Assembly (NCBI GenBank): GCA_964497715.1
Contig: CAZCDH010000007.1
Location: 1-31,718, forward strand
Reading direction: 5' to 3'
Source: JABHIB01 sp964497715
GTDB lineage: Archaea > Nanobdellota > Nanobdellia > SCGC-AAA011-G17 > PNOQ01
DNA length: 31,718 bases
Under the pieces are notes generated by a model. That model had not been told where the DNA came from, did not search any database, and saw only the letters and a program-made list of their open reading frames with translations. Each line of letters opens with the position of its first letter. The first letter of the stretch is position 1. The translations under genes were made by a program, and so were the position numbers. Below, piece after piece: positions 5,297 through 13,693 of this stretch.

Positions 5297-7696
5297 ATGC
5301 CAGAAAGGATCAAAGAGAGATTAATTTCTCAAGAGATGAAAGAGTCTTACATAAACTATGCGATGTCCGTTATTGTAGGTAGAGCTTTACCTGATGTTAA
5401 TGATGGACTTAAACCAGTTCATAGAAGAATTTTGTATGCTATGAATGGTCTTGGAATGGTCTTTAGTAAACCTTCAAAAAAATCTGCAAGAATTGTCGGA
5501 GAAGTAATTGGTAAATATCACCCTCATGGAGATTCTGCAGTTTACGATGCTTTGGTGAGAATGGCACAAGATTTTTCATTAAGATATCCTTTGATAAAAG
5601 GTCAAGGTAACTTTGGTTCTATTGATGGAGATACTGCTGCAGCTATGAGGTATACTGAGGCAAAATTAGCAAAAATTGCTGAAGAATTATTGAAAGATAT
5701 TGAAAAAAATACTGTAGATTTCGTTCCAAATTTTGATGATCAATTAAAAGAACCATCTGTACTTCCTGCGAGATTACCTAATCTTCTGATTAATGGTTCT
5801 TCTGGAATTGCTGTAGGTATGGCGACTAATATGCCTCCTCATAATATTTCTGAAATTATAAATGCAACTACTGCACAAATTGATAATCCTGAAATCACAT
5901 TTGAAGAGTTGTTAAAATTGGTTCCTGGTCCAGATTTTCCAACTGGTGGTCAGATTCTTGGAAGAAATGGGATAATAAATGCTTACAAAACTGGAAAGGG
6001 AATAGTTAGAGTTAGAGGAGTTTGTGAAGTAGAGGAAAGAAAGATTATAATTAGTGAGATTCCATATCAAGTTAATAAAACTACTTTAATCGAGGCTATT
6101 GCGAATTTAGTTAAAAATAAGAAAGTTGAAGGAATCTCCGACATAAGAGATGAGTCCGATAGGAAAGGTATGAGGGTCGTAATTTTGCTTAAAAGAGATG
6201 CTAATGGTGAGTTAATATTAAATCAACTTTATAGGCATACTTCTTTAGAGAATACTTTCGGAATTAATAATCTAGCATTAGTAAATCATCAACCAAGAAT
6301 TTTATCTTTAAAGGAGATAATTTCAAATTTTATATTGCACAGAAAAACAATAATCGTTAGAAGAACTAAATTTGATTTAGATAAAGCTGAGAAAAAAGCC
6401 CATATTTTGTTAGGATTGAAAAAAGCTTTAGAGAATATTGATGAAGTTGTTAAAACAATAAAACAAAGTAACAATGTTGAAATTGCAAAACAAGGATTAA
6501 TTGATAATTTTGAGTTATCAGAAGAACAATCAAAAGCTATATTAGAAATGAAGTTGCAAAAACTAACTTCATTAGAAACTACTAAAATAATTGAAGAACA
6601 TAAAAAATTAGTTGAATTGATTAAATATCTAAAATCTATTTTAGAAAGTGAATTAAAAATATTTGAGATTATGAAAACAGAATTAAGTGAGTTGAAAGAA
6701 AAGTATGGTGATGAGAGAAGAACAGAAATAATTGATGTTGCAGAATCAATAGATGATGAAGATTTAATTGAAAAAGAAGATGTAGTTATTACTGTTACTC
6801 ACACTGGTTATGTTAATAGAATGCCTTTAGAGACATATAGGAGCCAGAATAGGGGTGGAAGGGGTATAAAAGCTACTGGAACAAGGGGAGAAGATTTTGT
6901 TGAAAATTTGTTTACTACAAACACTCACGATTATTTAATGTTTTTTAGTAATCTCGGCAAGGTTTATTGGAGTAAAGCGTATAATATTCAATCAGGATCT
7001 AGATATTCCAAGGGTATGAATTTAATTAATTTATTGAGATTGGAAAAAGATGAAAGAATTAAAACTATAATCCCTATCCATGAATTTGGAGAGGATTCAT
7101 ATCTTAATATAGTAACTAGAAATGGCCTTATCAAGAAAACTTCATTGAAAGAATATTCTAAACCAAGAAAGGGTGGAATTATTGCTATAAATCTTAAAGA
7201 GGGAGATAATTTAGTTGAGGTAATCCTTACAAAAGAAAATGATGAGTTGATTATTGCTAGTGCTAATGGTAAGGCGGTCAGATTTAGTGAATGCCAAGTT
7301 CGTGCTGTTGGAAGAAATTCTAGTGGTGTAAGATCTATAAAGTTGGTTAAGGGTGACAAGGTTATCGGTGCAGATATAGCCAAAAATACAGTTTTGACTA
7401 TTACTGAGAATGGATATGGTAAGAGGACTCCAATAGAAGATTATCGTAAGATAAATAGGGGAGGTTCTGGTGTTATCAATATCAAAACTAGTGAGAGAAA
7501 TGGAAAAGTAGTTAGTGTTAGTTGTGTTAGTGGTGATGAGGAATTGATGTTTGTTACTAAAAAAGGAATCTTGATTAGGGTTTCTGTAAAAGATGTATCC
7601 AAGATTGGTAGAAACACTCAAGGGGTTCGTGTGATGAAACTGGATTCCGGGGATAAAGTTATTTCTGTTGCTAAAATTGTTCAAGAATCTGAATAA
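5297..7696 (+). CDS. gyrA: DNA gyrase subunit A
   Basis: I chose the ATG at 5297 (799 aa); a TTG at 5285 is possible. The DNA cleavage domain has the catalytic tyrosine in AAMRYTEAK (Tyr119) and a quinolone-region sequence, HGDSAVYDALV, with the wild-type Ser and Asp. A coiled-coil tower follows, then a C-terminal pinwheel with several beta-blade repeats. The GyrA box, which wraps DNA, reads QNRGGRG (residues 517-523) against the consensus Q(R/K)RGG(R/K)G, so one basic residue is replaced by Asn. A second partial motif, NRGGSG, lies in a later blade. The presence of a box argues for gyrase rather than topoisomerase IV. The gene is co-transcribed with gyrB. Confidence 0.96.
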   Translation: MPERIKERLISQEMKESYINYAMSVIVGRALPDVNDGLKPVHRRILYAMNGLGMVFSKPSKKSARIVGEVIGKYHPHGDSAVYDALVRMAQDFSLRYPLIKGQGNFGSIDGDTAAAMRYTEAKLAKIAEELLKDIEKNTVDFVPNFDDQLKEPSVLPARLPNLLINGSSGIAVGMATNMPPHNISEIINATTAQIDNPEITFEELLKLVPGPDFPTGGQILGRNGIINAYKTGKGIVRVRGVCEVEERKIIISEIPYQVNKTTLIEAIANLVKNKKVEGISDIRDESDRKGMRVVILLKRDANGELILNQLYRHTSLENTFGINNLALVNHQPRILSLKEIISNFILHRKTIIVRRTKFDLDKAEKKAHILLGLKKALENIDEVVKTIKQSNNVEIAKQGLIDNFELSEEQSKAILEMKLQKLTSLETTKIIEEHKKLVELIKYLKSILESELKIFEIMKTELSELKEKYGDERRTEIIDVAESIDDEDLIEKEDVVITVTHTGYVNRMPLETYRSQNRGGRGIKATGTRGEDFVENLFTTNTHDYLMFFSNLGKVYWSKAYNIQSGSRYSKGMNLINLLRLEKDERIKTIIPIHEFGEDSYLNIVTRNGLIKKTSLKEYSKPRKGGIIAINLKEGDNLVEVILTKENDELIIASANGKAVRFSECQVRAVGRNSSGVRSIKLVKGDKVIGADIAKNTVLTITENGYGKRTPIEDYRKINRGGSGVINIKTSERNGKVVSVSCVSGDEELMFVTKKGILIRVSVKDVSKIGRNTQGVRVMKLDSGDKVISVAKIVQESE

Positions 7697-7847
7697 CTTC
7701 TATTAAATTTAAAGTTAAAAAAAGCTTTATAAATTTCTATTTTAGCTGATCCTAACTATGATGTTTGGTTTTTTTTATTGGGTTCTTTATTTGTTATATT
7801 GTTCTTATTCTTGATTAGTTGTTTACAAAAAAGTAATTAGTTTAAAT

Positions 7848-8492
7848 TTATTTTTTTAATAATAATTTGTCATATAATGGAATTATATTCTTAGGTAATC
7901 TCTTATATTTTCCTCTCAATGTTTTTGGCATCGCAGAAGTTATAGTATTGTTATAGTAGGGTTCTTTTCCAGGAGTGTAGTTGTTACGTCTTAATTGCAT
8001 GTAGTTGTAATAATGTATGTATGCGCTTGCTTGTTTTATATATTCTTCAACATCTAATGGCAAATCAAATTTTTTTATTTTTTTTACTGCTCTTCTTTCG
8101 CAATCTAATTCTAACTCCTTTGCTGACATAAAACATTCTTCAAGCAAATTTTGAGAAAATTCTTCTCCTTTGACCCACCTATATATGACATCTTCTGCGT
8201 CTTCCCCATCTATTGTTGAATCTGTCCAAAGGTCTATCTGTTCTTTCCATTGTTCAAAATGGCTGTATTCATGAGCTAGAACTCCTAGCCACTGTTTCCT
8301 AGGTTTTTTAGTTGCTACTGCTAGAGTAAGGTTTGTTTCTTCTTCTGAAAAATATCCGTTGATTTTTATTCCATCATCTAATAGGTATTTGTGGTTTGAC
8401 AGATATAGTTTAACTCCTTGTTCGTTTATATCTTCTATTATGTGTTCTAAAAATCTATTTATTTTTTTATTATTTGTTTTTTTTATCTTGAT
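7848..8492 (-). CDS. HExxH zinc metallopeptidase reading frame, start codon not canonical
   Basis: From an in-frame stop at 8508-8510 the frame is open to 7848, but it contains no ATG or GTG, and its only TTG (8147) lies after the active site. The sequence includes WLGVLAHEYSHFEQWKEQ, with HEYSH at 8259-8273, and about 50 residues later ELELDCERRAV, a likely third zinc ligand. This pattern fits a small cytosolic gluzincin-like peptidase related to proteins often seen in phages and metagenomes. The frame begins at the 3' end of nth in the -1 phase. Expression could come from frameshifting on the A7 run (8492-8498), from a non-AUG start such as ATC 8492 or ATA 8486, or the gene may be a start-less remnant. 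I give 8492 as the upper limit. Confidence 0.6.
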   Translation of the reverse strand: MKIKKTNNKKINRFLEHIIEDINEQGVKLYLSNHKYLLDDGIKINGYFSEEETNLTLAVATKKPRKQWLGVLAHEYSHFEQWKEQIDLWTDSTIDGEDAEDVIYRWVKGEEFSQNLLEECFMSAKELELDCERRAVKKIKKFDLPLDVEEYIKQASAYIHYYNYMQLRRNNYTPGKEPYYNNTITSAMPKTLRGKYKRLPKNIIPLYDKLLLKK

Positions 8493-9139
8493 TTTTTTAC
8501 TCCCACTTTATTGCAATATTTTTTTATTGGACACTCGCTACAGTGTGGAGAGATTGGTGTGCAAAGGTTTTGTCCAAATGCCACTATTATTGAATTTATA
8601 GGTTTCCAATATTTTTTTGGTAGTTTTTCTCTTAGTTTTATTTCTGTTTCGAGAGGAGTTTTTGTGTTAATATATCCAAATCTATTTATTATTCTATGTA
8701 CATGTGTATCTACACAAATTCCCTGTTTGTTGAATGCTATTGTTACAACTAGATTTGCCGTTTTTCTCCCTACTCCTGGAAGTTTAATTAGTTCGTTAAT
8801 TGTTTCGGGTATTTTATTGTTAAATTCTTGTTTTAGAACTATAGGTAATTGTTTCAAATGCTTTGCTTTTGTTTTATAAAATCCTACTGGATAAATTAAT
8901 TTTTCAATTTCTTTTTGTGTAAATTTTTCTAAATCTTTTATTTTTTTTATTTTTATGAATAATTTTTTTGCAGCTTTTGAAGTAGTTTCATCTTTTGTTC
9001 TGGCAGAAAGTATTGTGGTTATTAAAACTTTGAATGGATCTTTTGTTTGAATTTGTATTATGTCAACAATCGGCACTTTATAATTAATAACTTCTTTTTT
9101 TAGAATTGAATATATCTTATCTATTTTAACAGATTTCAT
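8483..9139 (-). CDS. nth: Endonuclease III (DNA glycosylase/AP lyase)
   Basis: This 218-aa base-excision repair enzyme removes oxidised pyrimidines and cleaves at abasic sites. The helix-hairpin-helix motif is LPGVGRKTA, with the catalytic lysine after GVGR. The catalytic aspartate is in CVDTHVHR. A [4Fe-4S] cluster motif, Cys-x6-Cys-x2-Cys-x5-Cys, follows near the C-terminus, so the protein is complete. A TATA box 26 bp before the ATG gives it its own leaderless promoter. Its final codons read GTA AAA AAA TCA AGA TAA, which places a canonical -1 slippery heptamer just before the stop and in phase with the downstream metallopeptidase frame. Confidence 0.96.
   Translation of the reverse strand: MKSVKIDKIYSILKKEVINYKVPIVDIIQIQTKDPFKVLITTILSARTKDETTSKAAKKLFIKIKKIKDLEKFTQKEIEKLIYPVGFYKTKAKHLKQLPIVLKQEFNNKIPETINELIKLPGVGRKTANLVVTIAFNKQGICVDTHVHRIINRFGYINTKTPLETEIKLREKLPKKYWKPINSIIVAFGQNLCTPISPHCSECPIKKYCNKVGVKKSR
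8492..8498 (-). promoter_or_regulatory. Possible -1 ribosomal frameshift site, A AAA AAA
   Basis: Seven consecutive A residues on the - strand lie in the correct X XXY YYZ phase for nth, two sense codons before its stop. Slipping back one base continues into the start-less metallopeptidase frame. I did not identify a strong downstream hairpin or pseudoknot; the sequence there is A-rich. Confidence 0.35.
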
Positions 9140-9161
9140 AATTACTCTTTATGTAATTATC

Positions 9162-9168
9162 TTTAAAA
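9162..9168 (-). promoter_or_regulatory. TATA box of nth
   Basis: An A/T box (TTTTAAA on the - strand) is centred 26 bp before the nth ATG, in the 40-base gap after aIF2-gamma. Confidence 0.5.
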
Positions 9169-9179
9169 GATTGGCGGTG

Positions 9180-10430
9180 TTAAACAATTTCAGAATAACC
9201 AATTAATCTCCAACGTGAACCAAGCATTCTAGATATTGTAACTCTATCTCCTTTATTTGCACAGATTGGAACTTTGAGTTTGGTTTTAATTGATTTTTTA
9301 TCGGTTTTTGTAACAGTACCTAGAGTAACAGTTGCATTCATATTTAACATTAAATTTTCATTTATTTTTATTTCTTCAGTTTTAAGATCGGTTTTTGAAC
9401 CAACAACTCTTTCTAATAATTGAGGTTTTAATTCTATTTCGTTTAATACTTCCGGCATTTGACCAGATAGTCCTGCTACATTTCCTACTAATGAATCTGA
9501 TTTTACTATTGATGGGTCAAGTTTTGTTAGAATTCCTGATGATCCTCCAGGGGTTAATTCTTTAATCTTATTCCCACCTTTTTCTAAACCTACTATTTTC
9601 GTAGTTATTGGTTCCCAAGTAATCCTTCCTTCCTTCTCTTTTTTTATTCCAGGTCTCAGTTCTAATTCTTGCCCAACTTTTAGAATTCCTTCTTTTAATG
9701 ATCCTCCAAGAACTCCTCCATTGAGATTTTTTATTAGACAACCTGGTTTGTTTATATCAAAAGATCTTGCAATTAAAAATAGGGGATTTTTTGATTCGTC
9801 TACTTCTTTATCTTGAAAAGTTTCTTGAATAGTCTTGAGTAATACATCAATATTTATTTTTTGTTGAGCTGAAATAGGAATTATCGGAGAATTTTCTGCT
9901 ATTGTTCCTTTCACAAAATTCTTTATTTCTTTATAATTCTCTAAAACTTCTTTTTGCGACATTATGTCTATTTTATTTTGAACTATAATTATATTTTTTA
10001 TTCCTGCTATTTCTAGTGCCATTAAATGTTCTTTTGTTTGAGGTTGTGGACATTTTTCATTTGCTGAAACCATTAGTAATGCTGCATCCATTATTGCTGC
10101 ACCAGATAACATCGTTGCCATCAGAGTTTCGTGTCCAGGAGCATCTATTAAACTAATATTTCTTAATGGTACACATTCTGTTTTACAATTAGAACATTTC
10201 TTTTTTGAAGAATAACAGCCTGGTTCATCGCATTTTGGGCATTTGTAGATTGTTGAGTTTGCATATCCAAGTCTTATGGTAATCCCTCTCTTTATTTCTT
10301 CCGAATGTGTGTCTGTCCATTTTCCTGAAAGTGCTTTAGTTAGAGTAGTTTTACCGTGATCTACATGACCTACTAATCCGATGTTTAATTCAGGTAGTAA
10401 TTTTTTTTCGTTATTCTTCTTTTGACTCAT
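9180..10430 (-). CDS. eif2g: Translation initiation factor aIF2 subunit gamma
   Basis: This 416-aa GTPase carries initiator Met-tRNA to the small subunit as the core of the aIF2 heterotrimer. Motifs in order: P-loop GHVDHGKTT (21-29), switch I with KRGITIRLGYA, zinc knuckle Cys64-x2-Cys67 and Cys79-x2-Cys82, DAPGHE (96-101), NKID in G4 and SAQQ in G5, then two beta-barrel domains with the GGSSGILTKLDPS region typical of the gamma subunit. Its ATG overlaps the S6e stop (ATGA, 10427-10430), so it is translated after S6e in the aIF5B-S6e-aIF2-gamma operon. Gamma next to S6e is common in archaea. Confidence 0.97.
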   Translation of the reverse strand: MSQKKNNEKKLLPELNIGLVGHVDHGKTTLTKALSGKWTDTHSEEIKRGITIRLGYANSTIYKCPKCDEPGCYSSKKKCSNCKTECVPLRNISLIDAPGHETLMATMLSGAAIMDAALLMVSANEKCPQPQTKEHLMALEIAGIKNIIIVQNKIDIMSQKEVLENYKEIKNFVKGTIAENSPIIPISAQQKINIDVLLKTIQETFQDKEVDESKNPLFLIARSFDINKPGCLIKNLNGGVLGGSLKEGILKVGQELELRPGIKKEKEGRITWEPITTKIVGLEKGGNKIKELTPGGSSGILTKLDPSIVKSDSLVGNVAGLSGQMPEVLNEIELKPQLLERVVGSKTDLKTEEIKINENLMLNMNATVTLGTVTKTDKKSIKTKLKVPICANKGDRVTISRMLGSRWRLIGYSEIV

Positions 10431-10960
10431 TCTTTTACTTCAGGTTTTGATTCTTCTTCTTTTACTTCAGGTTTTGATTCTTCTTCTTTTACTTCAGGTT
10501 TTGATTCTTCTTTTGGAGCTTCCTTTGCTGCAGCTTCTTTTGCTTCTGCTTCCTTCTTTGCTTCTTCAGATTCAACTTTTGTTAAGAATCCCAATTCTTT
10601 TAATGATGTAGTTCCTGTTTTTATAATTTTTAGATTGATCTGTTTTATATTCAAATCTATAGCATTTCCTCTTATTGATTTTCTTTGTTTTATTCCAGAA
10701 CCTTTATTTTTAACTCCCACACCTTCAACAAGTAATGGTTTTTTTCTTCCTGTTCCAGATATATCCCATCTCATAGGGAATCCTTGTTTGTCTGAACCTC
10801 CAGAGATTTCTAATTCATATCCTTTTAATCCTAGTGAATCTCCAGAAATTTTATCTTTTAATTTCTTACCTTTAAATACGTCTGTTTCTGTCCCTTCTAC
10901 AGTTTTTGAGTAACTCTTTCCTGTTTTTGGATCGTTTATGTTTAATTTAAATTCTGCCAT
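10427..10960 (-). CDS. rps6e: Ribosomal protein S6e with repetitive acidic tail
   Basis: Residues 1-125 or so form the S6e fold: an N-terminal FKLNINDPKTGKSYSKTVEG, then GLKGYELEISGGSDKQGFPM and the RKSIRGN region. The archaeal protein usually ends soon after this. Here a tail of about 50 residues follows, rich in Glu, Lys and Ala, ending in three exact copies of the nonapeptide EESKPEVKE. The tail is encoded by a 27-bp tandem repeat that runs to the stop and abuts the aIF2-gamma start. The gene lies 12 bases after aIF5B, so it is co-transcribed. The tail is probably disordered and exposed on the ribosome; its length may vary between strains. Confidence 0.93.
   Translation of the reverse strand: MAEFKLNINDPKTGKSYSKTVEGTETDVFKGKKLKDKISGDSLGLKGYELEISGGSDKQGFPMRWDISGTGRKKPLLVEGVGVKNKGSGIKQRKSIRGNAIDLNIKQINLKIIKTGTTSLKELGFLTKVESEEAKKEAEAKEAAAKEAPKEESKPEVKEEESKPEVKEEESKPEVKE
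10431..10511. repeat. Three perfect 27-bp tandem repeats in the S6e tail
   Basis: Units at 10431-10457, 10458-10484 and 10485-10511 are identical and in frame, each encoding nine residues of the S6e C-terminus. The array ends one base from the first base of the aIF2-gamma start codon. Confidence 0.95.
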
Positions 10961-10972
10961 TTTTTATTTCCA

Positions 10973-12697
10973 TTATATTCCCCACACGGGATCTTCATTC
11001 CTTTTAATTTTAGCTATTTCTTTTAAAATTTCCACTTCTTTATCATTTAAATATTTTTGTAATGTCTTTAATACTCTAAAATCACTAGAAGGGATGTCTG
11101 AGTAGAGGATATCTCCTTCTTTTATCTGTCTTCCTACTGTTAAATTTGGTAAGGAAATTGCAACTTGCTTGCCTTCATCTGCCTTGTTAACATTATCTCC
11201 TTCTAATTGTATTTCTTTTACTATCCCTAATTTGGTCCCATCTTTTGTAATCTTGGTGTTGGATCTCAGTGTGCCTCCTAATATATCTACTCCAACTATT
11301 GCAGGTCCTGATTGTCTGAATGTGTGATTCTTTAGAATTTCTAATTTAAATGGTTTTACTAATCCTTCTAGTTCCTTAGATTCTAATCTCATTTCTTCTT
11401 CTTTTAACCATTTTTCTAGGTCTTCTATTAATTTGTATACTATTGGGCTTTTGATTATTTTTGCGTTTTCTTCTTCTTCTTCTAATTGTTCAACATTAAA
11501 TCCTAGGATAACTCTGTTTAATGGATCTTCTCCAGATTCTGCGGAAACAATATCTTTTTTTGTTATTGGTCCTACTGATGCTTTCTTAATTTTTATGTTT
11601 ATGTTTCTTAGTAAGTTTATTAATGCCTCTAAGGATCCTAGTGTATCAGCTTTAAGGATTATTCCTTCTGTTTCTGTTTCAATTGTTACTTCTTCTATTC
11701 CTGCCTGAATTTCTTCTTTAATAGTTTCTAGATTTTCATTTGCAACTCTCATTGGCATTCCTGGAACTACTTCTTCTATCTCTGGTGCCGATATTTTTAC
11801 TCCTGCAGCTGCAGTGATTTGTTTAACAGAAACTAGTTTGTTTTTTTCATATTTGAATAATGATTTTATTTTTGTAATTGTTGGTTTTTCAATTCCTCCT
11901 ATTACAATAGTGTCTCCTTGTTTTATGGTCCCATCATAGATGATTGTATCCATCGTAGCACCAATGCCTTTTTCCTCTGTGATTTCTAAAACTGTTGCTT
12001 TTCCTGGACCAGAGACATCAGTTTTTAAATTTTCTTCTAAATATTTTTGTGCTAGTCCAGAGATTACCATCATTAGTTCAGGTAGTCCTTCTCCGGTTTT
12101 TGCCGAGGTTGGTATTATTGAAATCTGTTTTGTATAATCTTGAACTCTATCAAATCTTTCTGAATTGATGCCATTTTCAGCAAGTTTTCCTACAATTTCA
12201 TATAATTTTGTATCTAAAATTTCTATTGTTTTACTTGATTGTTCCTGAATATTTTTTAATATGTTTTTCTTTTCTTCTGTACTTCTCCAACCACCCATTC
12301 TATCTATTTTATTTGCTGCTATTACAAAAGGTGTTTGATATTGTTTTAGAATTTCTATAGCTTCGAGAGTTTGAGGTTTTATTCCATCATTGATATCAAT
12401 AACTAGTATTGCTATATCTGCTATATTCCCTCCTCTCTTTCTAAGTGATGTAAATGCTTCGTGTCCCGGACTATCTACAAATAAAATTCCAGGTATTGTA
12501 AAATCGAGATTCAGTTGATCCAATAATGGTCCGCATATGTTTTTTACTTTCTCTAATTCTACTGAATGTGCTGTTATGTTTTGTGTAATTCCTCCTGCTT
12601 CTCCGTCTGCTACAGAGGTCCCTCTAATCCAGTCTAAAATTGAGGTTTTTCCATGATCCACGTGAGCCAAAAGTACACAAATAGGTTGTCTTATCAT
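10973..12697 (-). CDS. infB: Translation initiation factor aIF5B (IF-2 type)
   Basis: This 574-aa GTPase promotes subunit joining and Met-tRNAi positioning. The G domain contains AHVDHGKTS (the first Gly of the usual GHVDHGKT is Ala, as in EF-2-like GTPases), GGITQNITAH in switch I, VDSPGHEAF, ANKIDRMGGW and SAKTGEG. The later domains show the aIF5B pattern, with GILFVDSP in the core and RQSGPAIVGVDILGGTLR in domain IV. Length is close to the archaeal norm of about 590-600 aa. It heads the operon with S6e and aIF2-gamma. A TATA box 28 bp before the ATG suggests a leaderless transcript. Confidence 0.96.
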   Translation of the reverse strand: MIRQPICVLLAHVDHGKTSILDWIRGTSVADGEAGGITQNITAHSVELEKVKNICGPLLDQLNLDFTIPGILFVDSPGHEAFTSLRKRGGNIADIAILVIDINDGIKPQTLEAIEILKQYQTPFVIAANKIDRMGGWRSTEEKKNILKNIQEQSSKTIEILDTKLYEIVGKLAENGINSERFDRVQDYTKQISIIPTSAKTGEGLPELMMVISGLAQKYLEENLKTDVSGPGKATVLEITEEKGIGATMDTIIYDGTIKQGDTIVIGGIEKPTITKIKSLFKYEKNKLVSVKQITAAAGVKISAPEIEEVVPGMPMRVANENLETIKEEIQAGIEEVTIETETEGIILKADTLGSLEALINLLRNINIKIKKASVGPITKKDIVSAESGEDPLNRVILGFNVEQLEEEEENAKIIKSPIVYKLIEDLEKWLKEEEMRLESKELEGLVKPFKLEILKNHTFRQSGPAIVGVDILGGTLRSNTKITKDGTKLGIVKEIQLEGDNVNKADEGKQVAISLPNLTVGRQIKEGDILYSDIPSSDFRVLKTLQKYLNDKEVEILKEIAKIKRNEDPVWGI

Positions 12698-12720
12698 TGC
12701 TTAATTTATTCATTCGGGGC

Positions 12721-12757
12721 TTTTAAAAAGGTTTTGTTGAATCAAAATGTTTAAAAG
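12721..12757. promoter_or_regulatory. Divergent promoters for infB and the 86-aa gene
   Basis: The leftward box TTTTAAAAA (12721-12729) is 28 bp from the infB ATG. The rightward TGTTTAAAAG region (12749-12757) is about 26 bp from the ATG at 12779. Confidence 0.5.
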
Positions 12758-12778
12758 ATTGATTAGTTTCTTTATATT

Positions 12779-13039
12779 ATGGCAAATTTAACAAAAATAA
12801 GAGAAATATTTGAAAATTATTCTGAAAATCAACAAGTAAATAATGCGACTCTTGTAAAAATTGTTGATGATATTGAGAGTTATATCTCTGCTGATGAGAA
12901 GATAATTGTTGATGGAGTAATTGAATTGTACAGTGATCCTAGAAAGTTACAAATAAATTCAGCTACTCTGAATAGAATATATGGTGAGCTTGAAACTAAT
13001 TTAATGATATATAATGAACATAATCAATATCTTGATTAA
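12779..13039 (+). CDS. Small protein with internal repeat, function unknown
   Basis: An 86-aa, acidic, mostly helical protein without Cys, signal peptide or membrane segment. Two related segments are visible: QQVNNATLVKIVDDIESYI (about 19-37) and LQINSATLNRIYGELETNL (about 55-73), sharing Q-x-N-(N/S)-ATL-x-x-I, so it probably arose by internal duplication. A TATA box 26 bp upstream supports expression as a leaderless monocistronic gene. It lies between ndk and infB, which are normally adjacent and co-directional in archaea, and points the other way, so it looks like an insertion into a conserved cluster. I do not recognise the family. Confidence 0.7.
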   Translation: MANLTKIREIFENYSENQQVNNATLVKIVDDIESYISADEKIIVDGVIELYSDPRKLQINSATLNRIYGELETNLMIYNEHNQYLD

Positions 13040-13042
13040 AAA

Positions 13043-13522
13043 TTAATATATGTGGTCTTCATGGCTTAGTTTATAACTATGTAGTTCATCTATTCCAAAC
13101 CATAATCCTACTTCTTGTTTTGCTTCTTCAGAGTTTCCAGAAGCGTGAATTAAGTTTTCTATTGCTTTGCTTTTTTTATCTGCATGTTCATAAGAAATAT
13201 GTGCAAAGTCTCCTCTTATTGTTCCGACATCTGCACCTTTTGGTTCTGTTGAACCTACAATTTTTCTAACTACTTCAACTGCGTCAACACCTTCGATAAT
13301 CATTGCAACTACTGGTCCGGAAACTATAAATTTTTCTAGTCCTTTATAGAATTTTTTATCTATGTGTGCAGCGTAGTGTTTTTTTGAGAAATCAGGATCA
13401 ACTTGAACCATTTTTAGACCAACAATCTTTAGTCCTCTTAGTTCAAATCTTTTTGTTACTTCACCGATTAGGCCTCTTTTTACTCCATCCGGTTTAATTA
13501 ATACTAGTGTTTGTTCAATCAT
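13043..13522 (-). CDS. ndk: Nucleoside diphosphate kinase
   Basis: This 159-aa enzyme transfers the gamma phosphate from NTPs to NDPs. It starts with the family motif QTLVLIKPDGVKRGLIGE, has RGDFAHISYEHADKK in the nucleotide-binding part, and carries the phosphorylated histidine in NLIHASGNSEEA. The C-terminus is slightly longer than the common 150 aa. Its ATG overlaps the end of L24e by 8 bases, so it is the last gene of the L7Ae-S28e-L24e-ndk operon. In many archaea infB follows directly; here the unrelated 86-aa gene intervenes on the other strand. Confidence 0.97.
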   Translation of the reverse strand: MIEQTLVLIKPDGVKRGLIGEVTKRFELRGLKIVGLKMVQVDPDFSKKHYAAHIDKKFYKGLEKFIVSGPVVAMIIEGVDAVEVVRKIVGSTEPKGADVGTIRGDFAHISYEHADKKSKAIENLIHASGNSEEAKQEVGLWFGIDELHSYKLSHEDHIY

Positions 13523-13691
13523 CCTTTTTCTTTTCTCTTGTCCACTTAAATTTGATTGGATTTCTTTTTAGCTTAAGTAAATTTTTTTCACATTTATTTG
13601 AACAGAAATTGGCAATTTTACTTGTATTAAAAACGAATATCTTTCCTGTTCCTTTTTCAATTTGTTTATTACAAAATGTACACTTTGCCAT
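13515..13691 (-). CDS. rpl24e: Ribosomal protein L24e
   Basis: A 58-aa large-subunit protein read directly from the sequence. It begins MAKCTFCNKQIEKGTGKIFV and has the four zinc ligands Cys4, Cys7, Cys30 and Cys34, with FCSNKCEKN and the conserved RNPIKFKWT near the end, all typical of archaeal L24e. Its start is three bases after the S28e stop, and its stop overlaps the ndk ATG, fitting the usual archaeal order L7Ae-S28e-L24e-ndk. Confidence 0.95.
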   Translation of the reverse strand: MAKCTFCNKQIEKGTGKIFVFNTSKIANFCSNKCEKNLLKLKRNPIKFKWTREKKKDD

Positions 13692-13693
13692 TT

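Noticed and set aside
6988..7684. Open frames antisense to the gyrA C-terminal domain
   Set aside because: Mirror frames of the blade repeats; no promoter or recognisable protein.
7726..7814. TATA box 26 bp before an 18-codon hydrophobic reading frame (ATG at 7758)
   Set aside because: The peptide is very short and the box is palindromic in an AT-rich gap between convergent genes; chance is likely.
10422..10913. Rightward Ser/Phe-rich frame with FTSGFDSSS repeats
   Set aside because: It is the antisense of the S6e tail repeat and fold, which are well supported on the other strand.
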